Origin: Methylobacterium sp. NMS14P
GTDB taxonomy: Bacteria > Pseudomonadota > Alphaproteobacteria > Rhizobiales > Beijerinckiaceae
Reading direction: 5' to 3'
Length of the DNA stretch: 64,000 bases
Assembly: GCF_028583545.1 (NCBI RefSeq)
Contig: NZ_CP087107.1
Location: forward strand, 478,520-542,519
How positions within the stretch are numbered: position 1 is the stretch's first letter; every line of letters begins with the position of its first letter. Shown here piece by piece: positions 42,998 to 51,304 of the stretch. Position numbers and translations under genes: made by a program. The notes below the pieces were generated by a model. It was given only the letters and a program-made list of their open reading frames with translations, was not told where the DNA came from and ran no database searches.

Positions 42998-43026
42998 TTG
43001 ACCGCCCGGAAATCCAGTCCTATCTT
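42998..43026 (+). promoter_or_regulatory. Promoter of the amidase gene
   Basis: TTGACC at 42998-43003 and TATCTT at 43021-43026 are 17 bases apart and lie between the two TetR boxes. AGGGGTTGAC is shared word for word with the GST promoter at 21849. Confidence 0.6.
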
Positions 43027-43028
43027 TG

Positions 43029-43048
43029 CCTACCTAACGACAGATAGG
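43029..43048. promoter_or_regulatory. TetR operator box 2 (CCTACC type)
   Basis: CCTACCTAACGACAGATAGG is an imperfect palindrome. Its reverse complement shares TCGTTAG and both ends with box 1. It ends eight bases before the amidase ATG, covering the transcription start and RBS. Confidence 0.7.
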
Positions 43049-43056
43049 TTAATGAC

Positions 43057-44466
43057 ATGACGCAGGACATCATCTTCTCGGATGCCACCGGACTGGCCGA
43101 GCTGATCCGAACGAAACAGCTCTCGCCCGTCGAGGCCGTCCGAGCTCACCTCGACCGCATCGAAGCGGTCGATCCCGAGGTCAACGCCATCGTCACCGTC
43201 GCGGAGAACGCGCTCGACGCCGCAAAGCGGGCCGAAGCCGCGATCATGGCGGGCGAGATGCTCGGGCCGCTGCACGGCGTGCCGTTCACCGTGAAGGACT
43301 CGATCGACACCGCCGAGGTGCCGACCCAACGCGGCTCGCCCATCTTCAAGGGCCGGGTTCCGGATGCCGACGCGACCAGCGTCGCGCGGATGAAGAGGGC
43401 CGGTGGCATCCTGCTCGCGAAGACCAACCTTCCCGAGTTCTCCTACTGGATCGAGAGCGACAACCTGCTCTCCGGCCGCTCGAACAATCCCTGGGACCTC
43501 GAGCGCACACCGGGCGGGTCGAGCGGCGGCGAGTCCGCGGCCATCGCGGCCGGCATGTCGCCGCTCGGCCTCGGCACCGACCTCGCAATCTCCGTGCGCG
43601 GACCGGCCGCTCAGACCGGCATCGTCTCGCTGAAGGCGACCCACGGGCGCGTGCCGATGACCGGCATCTGGCCGCGGGCGCCGCGCCGCTTCTGGCACGT
43701 CGGCCCGATGGCGCGCAGCGTCCGCGACCTCGCGCTCGCCTTCTCGCAACTGGCCGGACCCGACGGACTGGACAGCTTCGCGACCAGCACCGTCCCGTTC
43801 GACGCCGGCATCGGTGCCGCCCCTGACCGCAAGCTCCGCGTCGGCTGGATGGTTGGGCCGGGCTTCGGGCCCATCGACACGGAAGTCGCGGCGACCGTGC
43901 GGGCGGCAGCCGAGGCCCTCAAGGGCGCGGGGCATCGCGTGGAGGAGGTGCGCATCCCGGCTCTGGAGCGCGACTTCGCCCTCGACGTGTTCAACAAGCT
44001 CCACGTCATGGAGATGAAGCCGGCGTTCCGCGAGGCGACCGCGGGCCGTCCCGACGCCGAGATCTACAAGATGGCCAGGACGATGCTGTCGCTGCCGGAC
44101 ACGTCGATCGAGGATTACGTCGCGGCCGAGCAGGCGGCGGAGCGGCTCCGGGACGGCTACGCCGCCTACTTCCGGCAGTACGACGCGCTGATCACGCCCG
44201 TGCTGCCAATCCCGGCGCACAAGCACGGTATCCGGGAACTCGTCGTCAACGGAGAGACCGTCGATCTCACCTACCTTCAGGGCGCGACGGTGCCCCTCAA
44301 CGTGACCGGCCTGCCCGGCCTGTCGATGCGGTTCGGGACGAGCCGCGAAGGTCTGCCGATCAACGTGCAGATCGTGGGGAGCTGGCAGGCGGAATCCACG
44401 ATCCTGCACGTCGCCTCCCTGCTGGAGGGCATGAGCTCTGTCCGCGACCTGCACCCGAACCTCTGA
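43057..44466 (+). CDS. Amidase-signature-family hydrolase
   Basis: This 469-residue enzyme hydrolyses an amide or related bond through a Ser-cisSer-Lys triad. Visible parts are Lys80 in PFTVKDSIDTAEVP, cis-Ser155 in TPGGSSGGESAA, and nucleophile Ser179 in GTDLAISVRGPA. Normally the nucleophile is preceded by Gly-Gly (GTDxGGSxR); here it is Ala-Ile, which alters the oxyanion-hole loop. The rest is full-length and family-like. It is controlled, by layout, by the divergent TetR gene. Confidence 0.9.
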   Translation: MTQDIIFSDATGLAELIRTKQLSPVEAVRAHLDRIEAVDPEVNAIVTVAENALDAAKRAEAAIMAGEMLGPLHGVPFTVKDSIDTAEVPTQRGSPIFKGRVPDADATSVARMKRAGGILLAKTNLPEFSYWIESDNLLSGRSNNPWDLERTPGGSSGGESAAIAAGMSPLGLGTDLAISVRGPAAQTGIVSLKATHGRVPMTGIWPRAPRRFWHVGPMARSVRDLALAFSQLAGPDGLDSFATSTVPFDAGIGAAPDRKLRVGWMVGPGFGPIDTEVAATVRAAAEALKGAGHRVEEVRIPALERDFALDVFNKLHVMEMKPAFREATAGRPDAEIYKMARTMLSLPDTSIEDYVAAEQAAERLRDGYAAYFRQYDALITPVLPIPAHKHGIRELVVNGETVDLTYLQGATVPLNVTGLPGLSMRFGTSREGLPINVQIVGSWQAESTILHVASLLEGMSSVRDLHPNL

Positions 44467-44489
44467 CCGGGACGGGCTGACGTCGATCA

Positions 44490-44522
44490 CCGCGGGGGCG
44501 GCGTCTTCGGCCGCCCCCGCGG
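44490..44522 (+). terminator. 13-bp GC hairpin after the amidase gene
   Basis: CCGCGGGGGCGGC at 44490-44502 and GCCGCCCCCGCGG at 44510-44522 form a perfect 13-bp stem with a 7-base loop, 23 bases after the stop. No T-run follows, but the stem is strong enough to pause or end transcription. Confidence 0.7.
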
Positions 44523-44547
44523 CGACACGGCTGCCGAGGAGTATGCC

Positions 44548-44860
44548 GTGGCCAATCCCCTGCCCGAACCGCTGACGCTCGACGCGCTCACGCTCGAGAG
44601 CCGCATCCTCGTCGCGCCGACGTGCCAGGACTCGGCGCGCGACGGCGAGGCCACCGGCCGACACATGATGCTGGGGCGGCTCACCATGTCGGGCGCCGGC
44701 CTGCTCACCCTGGACGCGACCGCGGACTCTCCCGAGGTGCGGATCATCGCCCGGGATCTCGGCCTCAACAACGACGGCCGTGAGCGGGCGCTCGGCCGCA
44801 GCGATTCCGGTCTGAATCCAGATCGCCCTTGCCGGTTGCGGGGCCCCGGACCATGAGACG
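44548..44860 (+). pseudogene. N-terminal relic of an Old Yellow Enzyme-type oxidoreductase
   Basis: The frame from a GTG at 44548 matches the start of NADH:flavin oxidoreductases (EPLTLDALTLESRILVAPTC, then HMMLGRLTMSGAGLLTLDAT) up to about 44793. After a frame change, IQIALAGCGAP at about 44818-44850 continues the family. The remaining three quarters of the barrel is missing. It is a truncated, frameshifted relic. Confidence 0.75.
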
Positions 44861-45026
44861 CGGCGGGTCAGGACTCGCTGAAGAATTCCGCGCAATCCGC
44901 AGAGATCCGCGACACGCCTCCAGCGACGAAACCGGCTTTGCGATCGCTTCGGAGCGGGCGATAGTTCCTGGCCCGAGGCGCGGCGCCGGGCGCTGGGCCG
45001 CCCGTCGCATTGCGGAGTTCGCCTAC

Positions 45027-45542
45027 GTGGATGTCGTCGAGATCTATCGCTCGCCGTGGCGGACCCTCGGCCTCCTCCTAGCCTGTGCGGGCTTCACGGC
45101 ATTCGCGGGGTGGCTGATCTATGCGCACCCGAACATCGGCCACAGGGCCGTGACGCCCGGGAGCTTCAGTGAGTTCGAGGCCTATGTCGGCGTCGCGTTC
45201 TTCGGCCTCTGCACGGTGCTGATCCTCCCCAAGCTGTACCAGTCGAAGCCGGTTGTGTCCGTCGGGCCGCGCGGGGTCTATGACCGCAGGCTATCGACCG
45301 ATTGGATCCCGTGGGAGACGATCCGCAGCGTGACGCCGATGCAAATCCAGCGGCAGCGCATGCTGGTGCTGGAAATCGACCCGGCGGCCGAGGCGGATCT
45401 GCCTTGGACGAAGGGTGCGCGTCGCAAGGCCCGACTGAACGGGGCTTTCGGGCGGTCCGGCTACTGGATGGCGGCGGCCGATCTGCGCGGCGGCTTCCCC
45501 GCATTGGCCGAGGCCGTACTCGCTGGCCGACGGGGCGCCTAG
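45027..45542 (+). CDS. STM3941-like membrane protein
   Basis: This 171-residue protein begins at a GTG (DVVEIYRSPWRTLGLLLACA) with two transmembrane helices near residues 13-35 and 50-70. A PH-like cytoplasmic domain follows (PVVSVGPRGVYDRRLSTDWI, PWETIRSVTPMQIQRQRMLV). It matches the STM3941 family, whose role is unknown. The frame is open further upstream to 44829, but those residues lack family resemblance and overlap the OYE relic. Confidence 0.75.
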   Translation: MDVVEIYRSPWRTLGLLLACAGFTAFAGWLIYAHPNIGHRAVTPGSFSEFEAYVGVAFFGLCTVLILPKLYQSKPVVSVGPRGVYDRRLSTDWIPWETIRSVTPMQIQRQRMLVLEIDPAAEADLPWTKGARRKARLNGAFGRSGYWMAAADLRGGFPALAEAVLAGRRGA

Positions 45543-45587
45543 GCCGGGGCTTGCCAGCGATCGACCTCCATTCCGTCGGTTCGCCGA

Positions 45588-46817
45588 CTATCGCGCCGCC
45601 CGCACGCCACGCCGCGACTGGGCCGGGCGTTCGCGGCTCTCCAGTCCGGCGGTCTGCGGAACCACGACTCCGGACAGGCCGAGCCACGCCGCCATCGAGC
45701 CCAGCTCCCCGAGCAGCCGCTCGATCGTCTCCGCCGGCGCCGCGGGCTCGAGGTGCGCGCGCAGGACCATGAGCGCGCCGGCCTTGCGGTCCGCCTTCAG
45801 GTCTACCCGGGCGACGAGCGCGCCGTCCATGAGGAACGGCAGCACGTAGTAGCCGTGCTCGCGCCTGTGAGCGGGTGTGTAGATTTCGAGGCGATAGCGG
45901 AACCCGAACAGCCTCTCGATCCGCGGACGGTGCCAGACGAGGGGATCGAACGGCGATAGGAGGGCGGCGCGTCCGTGCCTGCGGCTGGGCCGCGCATCTC
46001 TGTGCAGATAGGCCTGCTGCTGCCACCCGCGAACGGTGACCGGGACGAGGACGCCCGCCTCGACGAGCTGCTCGATGGGAAGGCGCGCATCGGCCGGCGA
46101 GAGGCGGTAGTAGTCGCGCAGGTCGTTCGCGGTCGCGACGCCGAGCGCCTCCGCGGCTCGCGCGACGAGTTCGCGTCGGGCATCCACGGGGTCCGGGGTC
46201 GGTCGTGCCAAGACGGACCGCTGCAGCACGCGCTCGGGCAGGTCGTAGACGCGCTCGAAGCTGCCCCGCCGGTGCGTCGACGCGACCAAGCCAGCCCAGA
46301 ACAGCCATTCGAGCGCGTGCTTGGCGTCGCTCCAGACCCACATGCCCTTGGACGCTCTCGGACCCGAGACGTCGGAGGCCGCCAGCGGTCCATCCCGTCC
46401 TATGCGCGCGAGCAGAGCGTCGGCCTCCGCGCGCCGCTCGCCCGCGAACGGTCCGAGCCGGCTCCAGACGCCGCGGCCTTCGCGGGCGCGGTCCATGCGC
46501 CAGCGCAGCAGAGGATGAAGGTCGATCGGCAGGAGGGAGGCCTCGTGACCCCAGTACTCGAAGAGGCACTTCGAGCTGGCGACCGCCAGGTCGTCGAGGA
46601 CGCCGCGGTCGTACGGCCCCAGGCGCGAGAACAGCGGCAGGTAGTGGGCGCGGACGAGCACGTTCACGCTGTCGATCTGAAGCAGGCCCAGCCGGCCGAT
46701 TTCGCGGCGCATCGAGGCGGTGCCGACCTCCGGCGGGCGCCGACGCGAACCGAAGCCCTGGGCCGTCAGCGCGATACTGCGCGCCTCCAGATCCGACAGT
46801 TCGGTTGTCAGGGCCAT
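45588..46817 (-). CDS. ycaQ: YcaQ/AlkX-type DNA glycosylase
   Basis: This 409-residue protein of the HTH_42 (winged-helix) DNA glycosylase family, whose studied members unhook interstrand crosslinks and remove bulky alkyl bases, contains GRLGLLQIDSVNVLVRAHYL. Its QID fits the Q-hydrophobic-D catalytic motif that separates YcaQ from the QxQ AlkZ branch. Other marks are FEYWGHEASLLP, SPFDPLVWHRPR and HGYYVLPFLMDGALVARVDL. It is divergent from the HEAT-repeat gene. Confidence 0.9.
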   Translation of the reverse strand: MALTTELSDLEARSIALTAQGFGSRRRPPEVGTASMRREIGRLGLLQIDSVNVLVRAHYLPLFSRLGPYDRGVLDDLAVASSKCLFEYWGHEASLLPIDLHPLLRWRMDRAREGRGVWSRLGPFAGERRAEADALLARIGRDGPLAASDVSGPRASKGMWVWSDAKHALEWLFWAGLVASTHRRGSFERVYDLPERVLQRSVLARPTPDPVDARRELVARAAEALGVATANDLRDYYRLSPADARLPIEQLVEAGVLVPVTVRGWQQQAYLHRDARPSRRHGRAALLSPFDPLVWHRPRIERLFGFRYRLEIYTPAHRREHGYYVLPFLMDGALVARVDLKADRKAGALMVLRAHLEPAAPAETIERLLGELGSMAAWLGLSGVVVPQTAGLESRERPAQSRRGVRAAR

Positions 46818-46992
46818 TCTCCACGGCACGGGCAGTCGCGGCGGAAGCGCGTAGGGATCCGGAACACGCCTGGGCGCTCACCTCAATCGCGCGATAGCAG
46901 CTTGTTCCCTGGCGCCTCAAGGATTACCAACGGAATTCGCGGAGGGCATATACTTCTGCAAATCAAATCACGTCGAGGTGGCGGCATCCATT

Positions 46993-49215
46993 ATGACTCG
47001 GCAGATTGCTGACAGTATAGATTTGGGGTCCGGCACGTTTTTTCTATACCCGATGGTCTCTCTGCTGCCGCCCGGGCATCCCCGTTTGGATTACTGTGAA
47101 TTCAGCCGGAGGGGCAGCACCGCTAACTACAGGGGCTACACGGCCAGGTGGGCCATCGCGGGAGCGCACCTTTACCTGCACGGGTTCGGCGGAGAAGCGG
47201 AGGACGGTTTCGGCCCGAGCGTCCGGAGTAAGCGGCCGAAGCGACAGATCGGCATGCTCGACGTCCATGAGGTCGACACGCCGGTGCCGGCCTCATGGTT
47301 CTCCGGCGATCTCTACTGTCCGTCAGGCAACGCCCCGGGCACCCGATGGGATCAATTCACCCCTGAGGAATTCCTCCTGTTCAGGATCGTGCGCGGCAGG
47401 GTGGTCGCGCGCATGACGGCGCCGAACACCGGTGAAGAGGTGGACGCGTATTTCGACGCCGCGACTCCCCTGCTGGATCGGTTCATCGAGGCCGGTGGTG
47501 CCTTCTCCCGCGAGATCGCACCCGGGCCCTTGGAAGGACTGGCGGAAGCGCTGCACGATCGCGGAGACACGGTTGCCCGTCGGCATCTCGCCGGCCTGCT
47601 GTGGCAGGCGGGTGCGGCCGATCTGCGGGCGCTGGTCCCGGCGCTGACATCGGTCCAGGAGCCCGACGTTCTGCGGTGGATCGGTTACGCGCTGAGCAGG
47701 ATCGGACCCGACGCCGCGGTCGCGATCCCCGATCTGATGCGCGTGCTGGCTGAGACCGACGACGCGGAAGTCGCCAGGGCCATGGCGTACGCGCTTGCCG
47801 GCATCGGGCCGGCCGCGGCACACGTCTTCCCGTCGGCAATACCGCTCGTCCTGACGCGGTGCGGACAGCAAGCGGACCGGCAGCTCGAACTGTTCGTCCA
47901 CAACCTGGAGCGCGCCGGTCCACAGATGATCGACGTGCTGATCGCCGGCATGCTCGCTGCCCACGATACCAAGGTCGCCTACGATATCGCCTTCGCCCTC
48001 GGTCGGATGGGCCTCGCCGCCGTCCTGCCGCTCTACGTGGCGCTCGCGACCGCCGGCGACGATCGGCAGAGGTCGGTGCTAGCCCGCGCGCTCGGCCGGA
48101 TCGGTCCGGATGCCGGCATGGCCTTGGACCTGCTCCTCGATAGGCTGCGGCAGGCAGGTGACGACGCTGTACGCAGCACCATGATGGGTGCCGTGACCGA
48201 GATCGGCCTGCGGTCGCCGGCCGACCTTCATTCCCTCCGCACGGTCTTCCGTGCCACGAACACCGAACGCGTTCTTCGAAGCGCCGCAGAAGCGGCCGCC
48301 ACCCTCGGAACTGACGCGCTGGGCTTCCTCCTCGAGGAGTTCGAGGCCGGCGGCCCCGCCGCCAGGATCCCGATCGCGAAGGTGCTCGGCGACTTCGGTG
48401 CGGAGGCCGCCGCAGCCGTCGACGCTTTCGCCCTGGCGGCTGAGAGCTCGCCCGACCGCGCGCTGCTCGACGCTCTGACTCAGGCCCTGGCGAAGATCGG
48501 AGCGCCCGCGGATGTGCTCTTCACCGCGAGGATCAGGGCGCTGCTGCATGTGCCCGGTGGGTACTGGGCGGATGACGGCCTGACCGGCATGCAGAAGGCG
48601 CTGGACGCCGGCCTGCGTCTGCCAGAGCATCACGTCCGGGATCTGGTCTCGGCGCTCGTCAGATTCGGAGCCTCGTCGATCGGGCGCCCGATTGCCAAGA
48701 TGCTGGGCTCGACTGGCAGGCACGCGGCCGAGCCGCTTCTGAGCGCGCTCGACCGGGTGCAGGATCCAGACACGCGTACGGTGATCTTCTATGCGCTGGG
48801 CCTGGTCGGCGAGCCGGCGCAGGCCGCCATGGACGACGTCGTGATCGCCTTGTCGACGGCCGACAACGATCGGCTCCGCCTGCAGCTCGTCGACGATCTC
48901 GTCCGCATGGGCCAACCCGACGAGAGGCACATGGCCACCCTCGCGGACGTGCTGGTTCGATCGTCGTTCCGTCCGGTCTGGTGGCGCCTGGGCCTCGTCC
49001 TCGCGGGCTTCGGGGCGCCGGCGGTCGTCACGCTCGTCCGGGTTCTGGATGATGCATCGGATGACGGGCTATGCGCCGCCATGGAGAACGCGCTCCTCGA
49101 GGTCGCCGCCGCGGATGCCGCTGCCAGAGCCGCGCTGCTCGCGGCCGTCCGACACGGGGCGCGTCCGCGGACGAAACGCGCGATCCAGGCTGCCTTGAAC
49201 CAATCGAGCCGATGA
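46993..49215 (+). CDS. Large HEAT-repeat protein with an unrecognised N-terminal domain
   Basis: This protein of about 740 residues has two parts. Residues 1-160 form a beta-rich unit with YRGYTARWAIAGAHLYLHGF, PASWFSGDLYCPSG and FLLFRIVRGRVVARMTA, a pattern I have seen in uncharacterised bacterial proteins but cannot name. Residues 175-735 are about fifteen helical repeats of the HEAT/PBS-lyase type, e.g. LRWIGYALSRIGPDAAVAIP and ARALGRIGPDAGMALDLLLD. No signal peptide or membrane helix is seen. HEAT arrays bind proteins or nucleic acids. GAGGTGG at 46973-46979 precedes the ATG; a GTG at 46978 is an alternative. Confidence 0.8.
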   Translation: MTRQIADSIDLGSGTFFLYPMVSLLPPGHPRLDYCEFSRRGSTANYRGYTARWAIAGAHLYLHGFGGEAEDGFGPSVRSKRPKRQIGMLDVHEVDTPVPASWFSGDLYCPSGNAPGTRWDQFTPEEFLLFRIVRGRVVARMTAPNTGEEVDAYFDAATPLLDRFIEAGGAFSREIAPGPLEGLAEALHDRGDTVARRHLAGLLWQAGAADLRALVPALTSVQEPDVLRWIGYALSRIGPDAAVAIPDLMRVLAETDDAEVARAMAYALAGIGPAAAHVFPSAIPLVLTRCGQQADRQLELFVHNLERAGPQMIDVLIAGMLAAHDTKVAYDIAFALGRMGLAAVLPLYVALATAGDDRQRSVLARALGRIGPDAGMALDLLLDRLRQAGDDAVRSTMMGAVTEIGLRSPADLHSLRTVFRATNTERVLRSAAEAAATLGTDALGFLLEEFEAGGPAARIPIAKVLGDFGAEAAAAVDAFALAAESSPDRALLDALTQALAKIGAPADVLFTARIRALLHVPGGYWADDGLTGMQKALDAGLRLPEHHVRDLVSALVRFGASSIGRPIAKMLGSTGRHAAEPLLSALDRVQDPDTRTVIFYALGLVGEPAQAAMDDVVIALSTADNDRLRLQLVDDLVRMGQPDERHMATLADVLVRSSFRPVWWRLGLVLAGFGAPAVVTLVRVLDDASDDGLCAAMENALLEVAAADAAARAALLAAVRHGARPRTKRAIQAALNQSSR

Positions 49216-49288
49216 TGGATGGGGGGCGTCCGGCGAGGTCTGATGCGGGAGGTGGGATGCTCGAGGACGGTCAGCCGACGAGACGGTC

Positions 49289-49780
49289 ATGACATCGCTG
49301 CGGGAGATCTCATCGGCGGATGTCGCGTCGATCCTCGCCCTGAACAGCGCGCACGTGGCCGAACTCTCCCTGCTCGACGAACAGGGACTCTCCGAACTCG
49401 TGGCCGGAAGCTTCCATGCGCGCCGGACTGGTCGCGAAGAGGCATTCCTGATTGCCCTCGACGAGCGGCACCCGACCTATGCGAGTCCGAACTACCTTTG
49501 GTTCCGGCGCCGCTACCGCCGCTTCGTCTACGTCGACCGGATCGTCGTTGCGGAGCACGCCCGCGGCCGCGGGCTCGCGCGTACGCTCTACGAGGACCTC
49601 TTCCGGCAGGCGTCTGAGGCCGGCCACGATCTGATCGTGTGCGAGGTCAACTCGGTGCCGCCCAACGCGGCCTCGGACGCCTTCCATGCACGGCTCGGCT
49701 TCGCGGAGGTCGGCGCGGCCGTCATACACGGCGGCGCCAAGACGGTGCGCTATCTCGCCCTCCGCCTGCAGGCGGTCTGA
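49289..49780 (+). CDS. GNAT-family N-acetyltransferase
   Basis: This 163-residue acetyltransferase has the acetyl-CoA-binding motif A (VDRIVVAEHARGRGLARTLY) near residues 90-110 and motif B (ASDAFHARLGFAEVG) near 130-145. The acceptor is not readable. It follows the HEAT-repeat gene by 73 bases on the same strand and could be co-transcribed. Confidence 0.9.
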   Translation: MTSLREISSADVASILALNSAHVAELSLLDEQGLSELVAGSFHARRTGREEAFLIALDERHPTYASPNYLWFRRRYRRFVYVDRIVVAEHARGRGLARTLYEDLFRQASEAGHDLIVCEVNSVPPNAASDAFHARLGFAEVGAAVIHGGAKTVRYLALRLQAV

Positions 49781-49952
49781 TCCGGTCGAAGCCGATGGCG
49801 GGTCAGGATGACGACGGCATCCGGTTGAGCCCCGCCGGAGGTCTCCCGCCGGGGTGCTGCTGAACGACCGGGCTGGGCGGATCTCCGGCGGTCGGCTTCC
49901 TGGCTTCGCCCTCGAGAAGCGGAGGTTCGTCGGACCCCGTGCGGGGCGGATC

Positions 49953-50699
49953 TCACGCAGCCACCGGCTTCTCCAGATGGAGATACGTGGGGTCGAACTC
50001 GGCAACCCGCAGAAGCTCGTCCCAGGCCTCGATGACCAGCGTGCTGCTTCGGAGCGTGATCAGGGCCAGGCCGCGCATGTCCCGCAATACGCGATTGACA
50101 TGCACGGGCGTGAGACCCAGCGCGTCGGCCAGGTCGTTCTGGGTGGTCGGCATCCGGCAGCGAAAATCCCCCGCCAATCCCACCGCCTGAAGCTTCAGGT
50201 ACATCTCGCAGAACAGGTGCGCGATCCGCTCGAACGCCGAGCGACGCCCCAGCCCGGTGATCCACTCGCGGAAGATCCCGGCGTCCACCAGGGTGTCGCG
50301 CCACAGGAGCGCGCCGATGCTGGGGAAGTTCACCGTCAGCTCTCGCAGGCTCTCGTGTGGGATGAACGCGACGGTCGCCTTCGTCACCGTAGCGAGGCTA
50401 TGGTCCATGGTGGGCAGGTGGAGGGTCTGCAGATCCGGGACATCGCCGGCGATGTGGAACGACAGGATCTGCCGCCTGCCTTCATGCAGCAGCTTGTAGC
50501 GGCACGCCCAGCCATCGAGGATCAGGCAACAGTGCGAGGGCCTGTCGCCGTCGCGCACGATGTCCTGCCGTGCGTTGAGGGTTTGGGTCCTCACGGGCAG
50601 GCCCTGGATGGCCTGACGCTCCACATCCGAGAGGGTCCCGATACTCTCCAGCTTGCGCAGGAGCATGGCCATGGAATGCTGGTCGGAACTCGGGGGCAT
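49953..50699 (-). CDS. Crp/Fnr-family regulator, paralogue 1
   Basis: This 248-residue regulator has a cNMP-binding-like fold (LNARQDIVRDGDRPSHCCLI, then GRRQILSFHIAGDVPDLQTL) and a Crp helix-turn-helix (TQNDLADALGLTPVHVNRVL). No cAMP-contacting Arg-Ser pair or FNR Cys cluster is evident. CAAGGCGAGG precedes the ATG at 50699. It closely resembles the regulator at 51305-52036 (same C-terminus, AEFDPTYLHLEKP versus AEFDPKYLHLQRP), showing local duplication. Confidence 0.9.
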   Translation of the reverse strand: MPPSSDQHSMAMLLRKLESIGTLSDVERQAIQGLPVRTQTLNARQDIVRDGDRPSHCCLILDGWACRYKLLHEGRRQILSFHIAGDVPDLQTLHLPTMDHSLATVTKATVAFIPHESLRELTVNFPSIGALLWRDTLVDAGIFREWITGLGRRSAFERIAHLFCEMYLKLQAVGLAGDFRCRMPTTQNDLADALGLTPVHVNRVLRDMRGLALITLRSSTLVIEAWDELLRVAEFDPTYLHLEKPVAA

Positions 50700-50868
50700 G
50701 TGGCCTCGCCTTGCATTGCAGGTGGAAGCACACAGCTCTCCCAGCCATCGGCACCCGGACTCGCGCCGCCGATGATGGAGGCAGCCTAGAACACAGATCA
50801 AAGTAGCCGTATTACCTACGCTAGCTTGGCCGTTGATCGGCGCAGAACGATCCTCCCTCTCCGATCAA

Positions 50869-51120
50869 TCAGGCATCGGGCGGCGAAATTTTCCATTCCC
50901 CCGCGAGGGTCAGGGTCGCAACGTAGAGGAGGGCCGCCTTCTCGTCCCGGATCGAGATCTTGAACACGCGGCTCTCGCCGTCGGGGATCTGTTGCTGCGC
51001 CATCTCGCGCAACGCCCGCTGCGCGAGGTCCCGCGCGGCTCTGACGCCTGCAAATTCGCGCCCGGTGTCGTCGCGGACCGGCAGAAGGCCGTCGTCCGTA
51101 TCGAAGTAGTAGCGTGGCAT
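50869..51120 (-). CDS. DUF6894-type small protein, copy 1
   Basis: This 83-residue soluble protein begins MPRYYFDTDDGLLPVRDDTG and contains ARDLAQRALREMAQQQIPDG and YVATLTLAGEW, the pattern of the DUF6894 family common in Methylobacterium. Function is unknown. It lies between two Crp/Fnr paralogues on the same strand. Confidence 0.85.
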   Translation of the reverse strand: MPRYYFDTDDGLLPVRDDTGREFAGVRAARDLAQRALREMAQQQIPDGESRVFKISIRDEKAALLYVATLTLAGEWKISPPDA

Positions 51121-51304
51121 TCGGAGACTCCGTCGGCCAAGAGCGGGAGCACGTGCATCCCCCAGCCGTTGACGCTCGGCAGATCCTGCCAACGATAATG
51201 GCTCATGCGGCGATCTTCGTCGCCGAGCAACAACATGAGCAACCTTGACCGCAGACAGGTAAGAGCGCCGAATACGGCGGTGGGCAACCTGATCGATCGC
51301 GCTG

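Noticed and set aside
43030..44895. Minus-strand open frame opposite the amidase (621 codons)
   Set aside because: The amidase catalytic motifs are on the plus strand; the minus frame lacks any recognisable domain.
51080..51210. Minus-strand frame beginning MSHYRWQDLPSVNGWGMH upstream of DUF6894 copy 1
   Set aside because: It overlaps the start of the DUF6894 gene in another frame, has no defined end in register and no known family.
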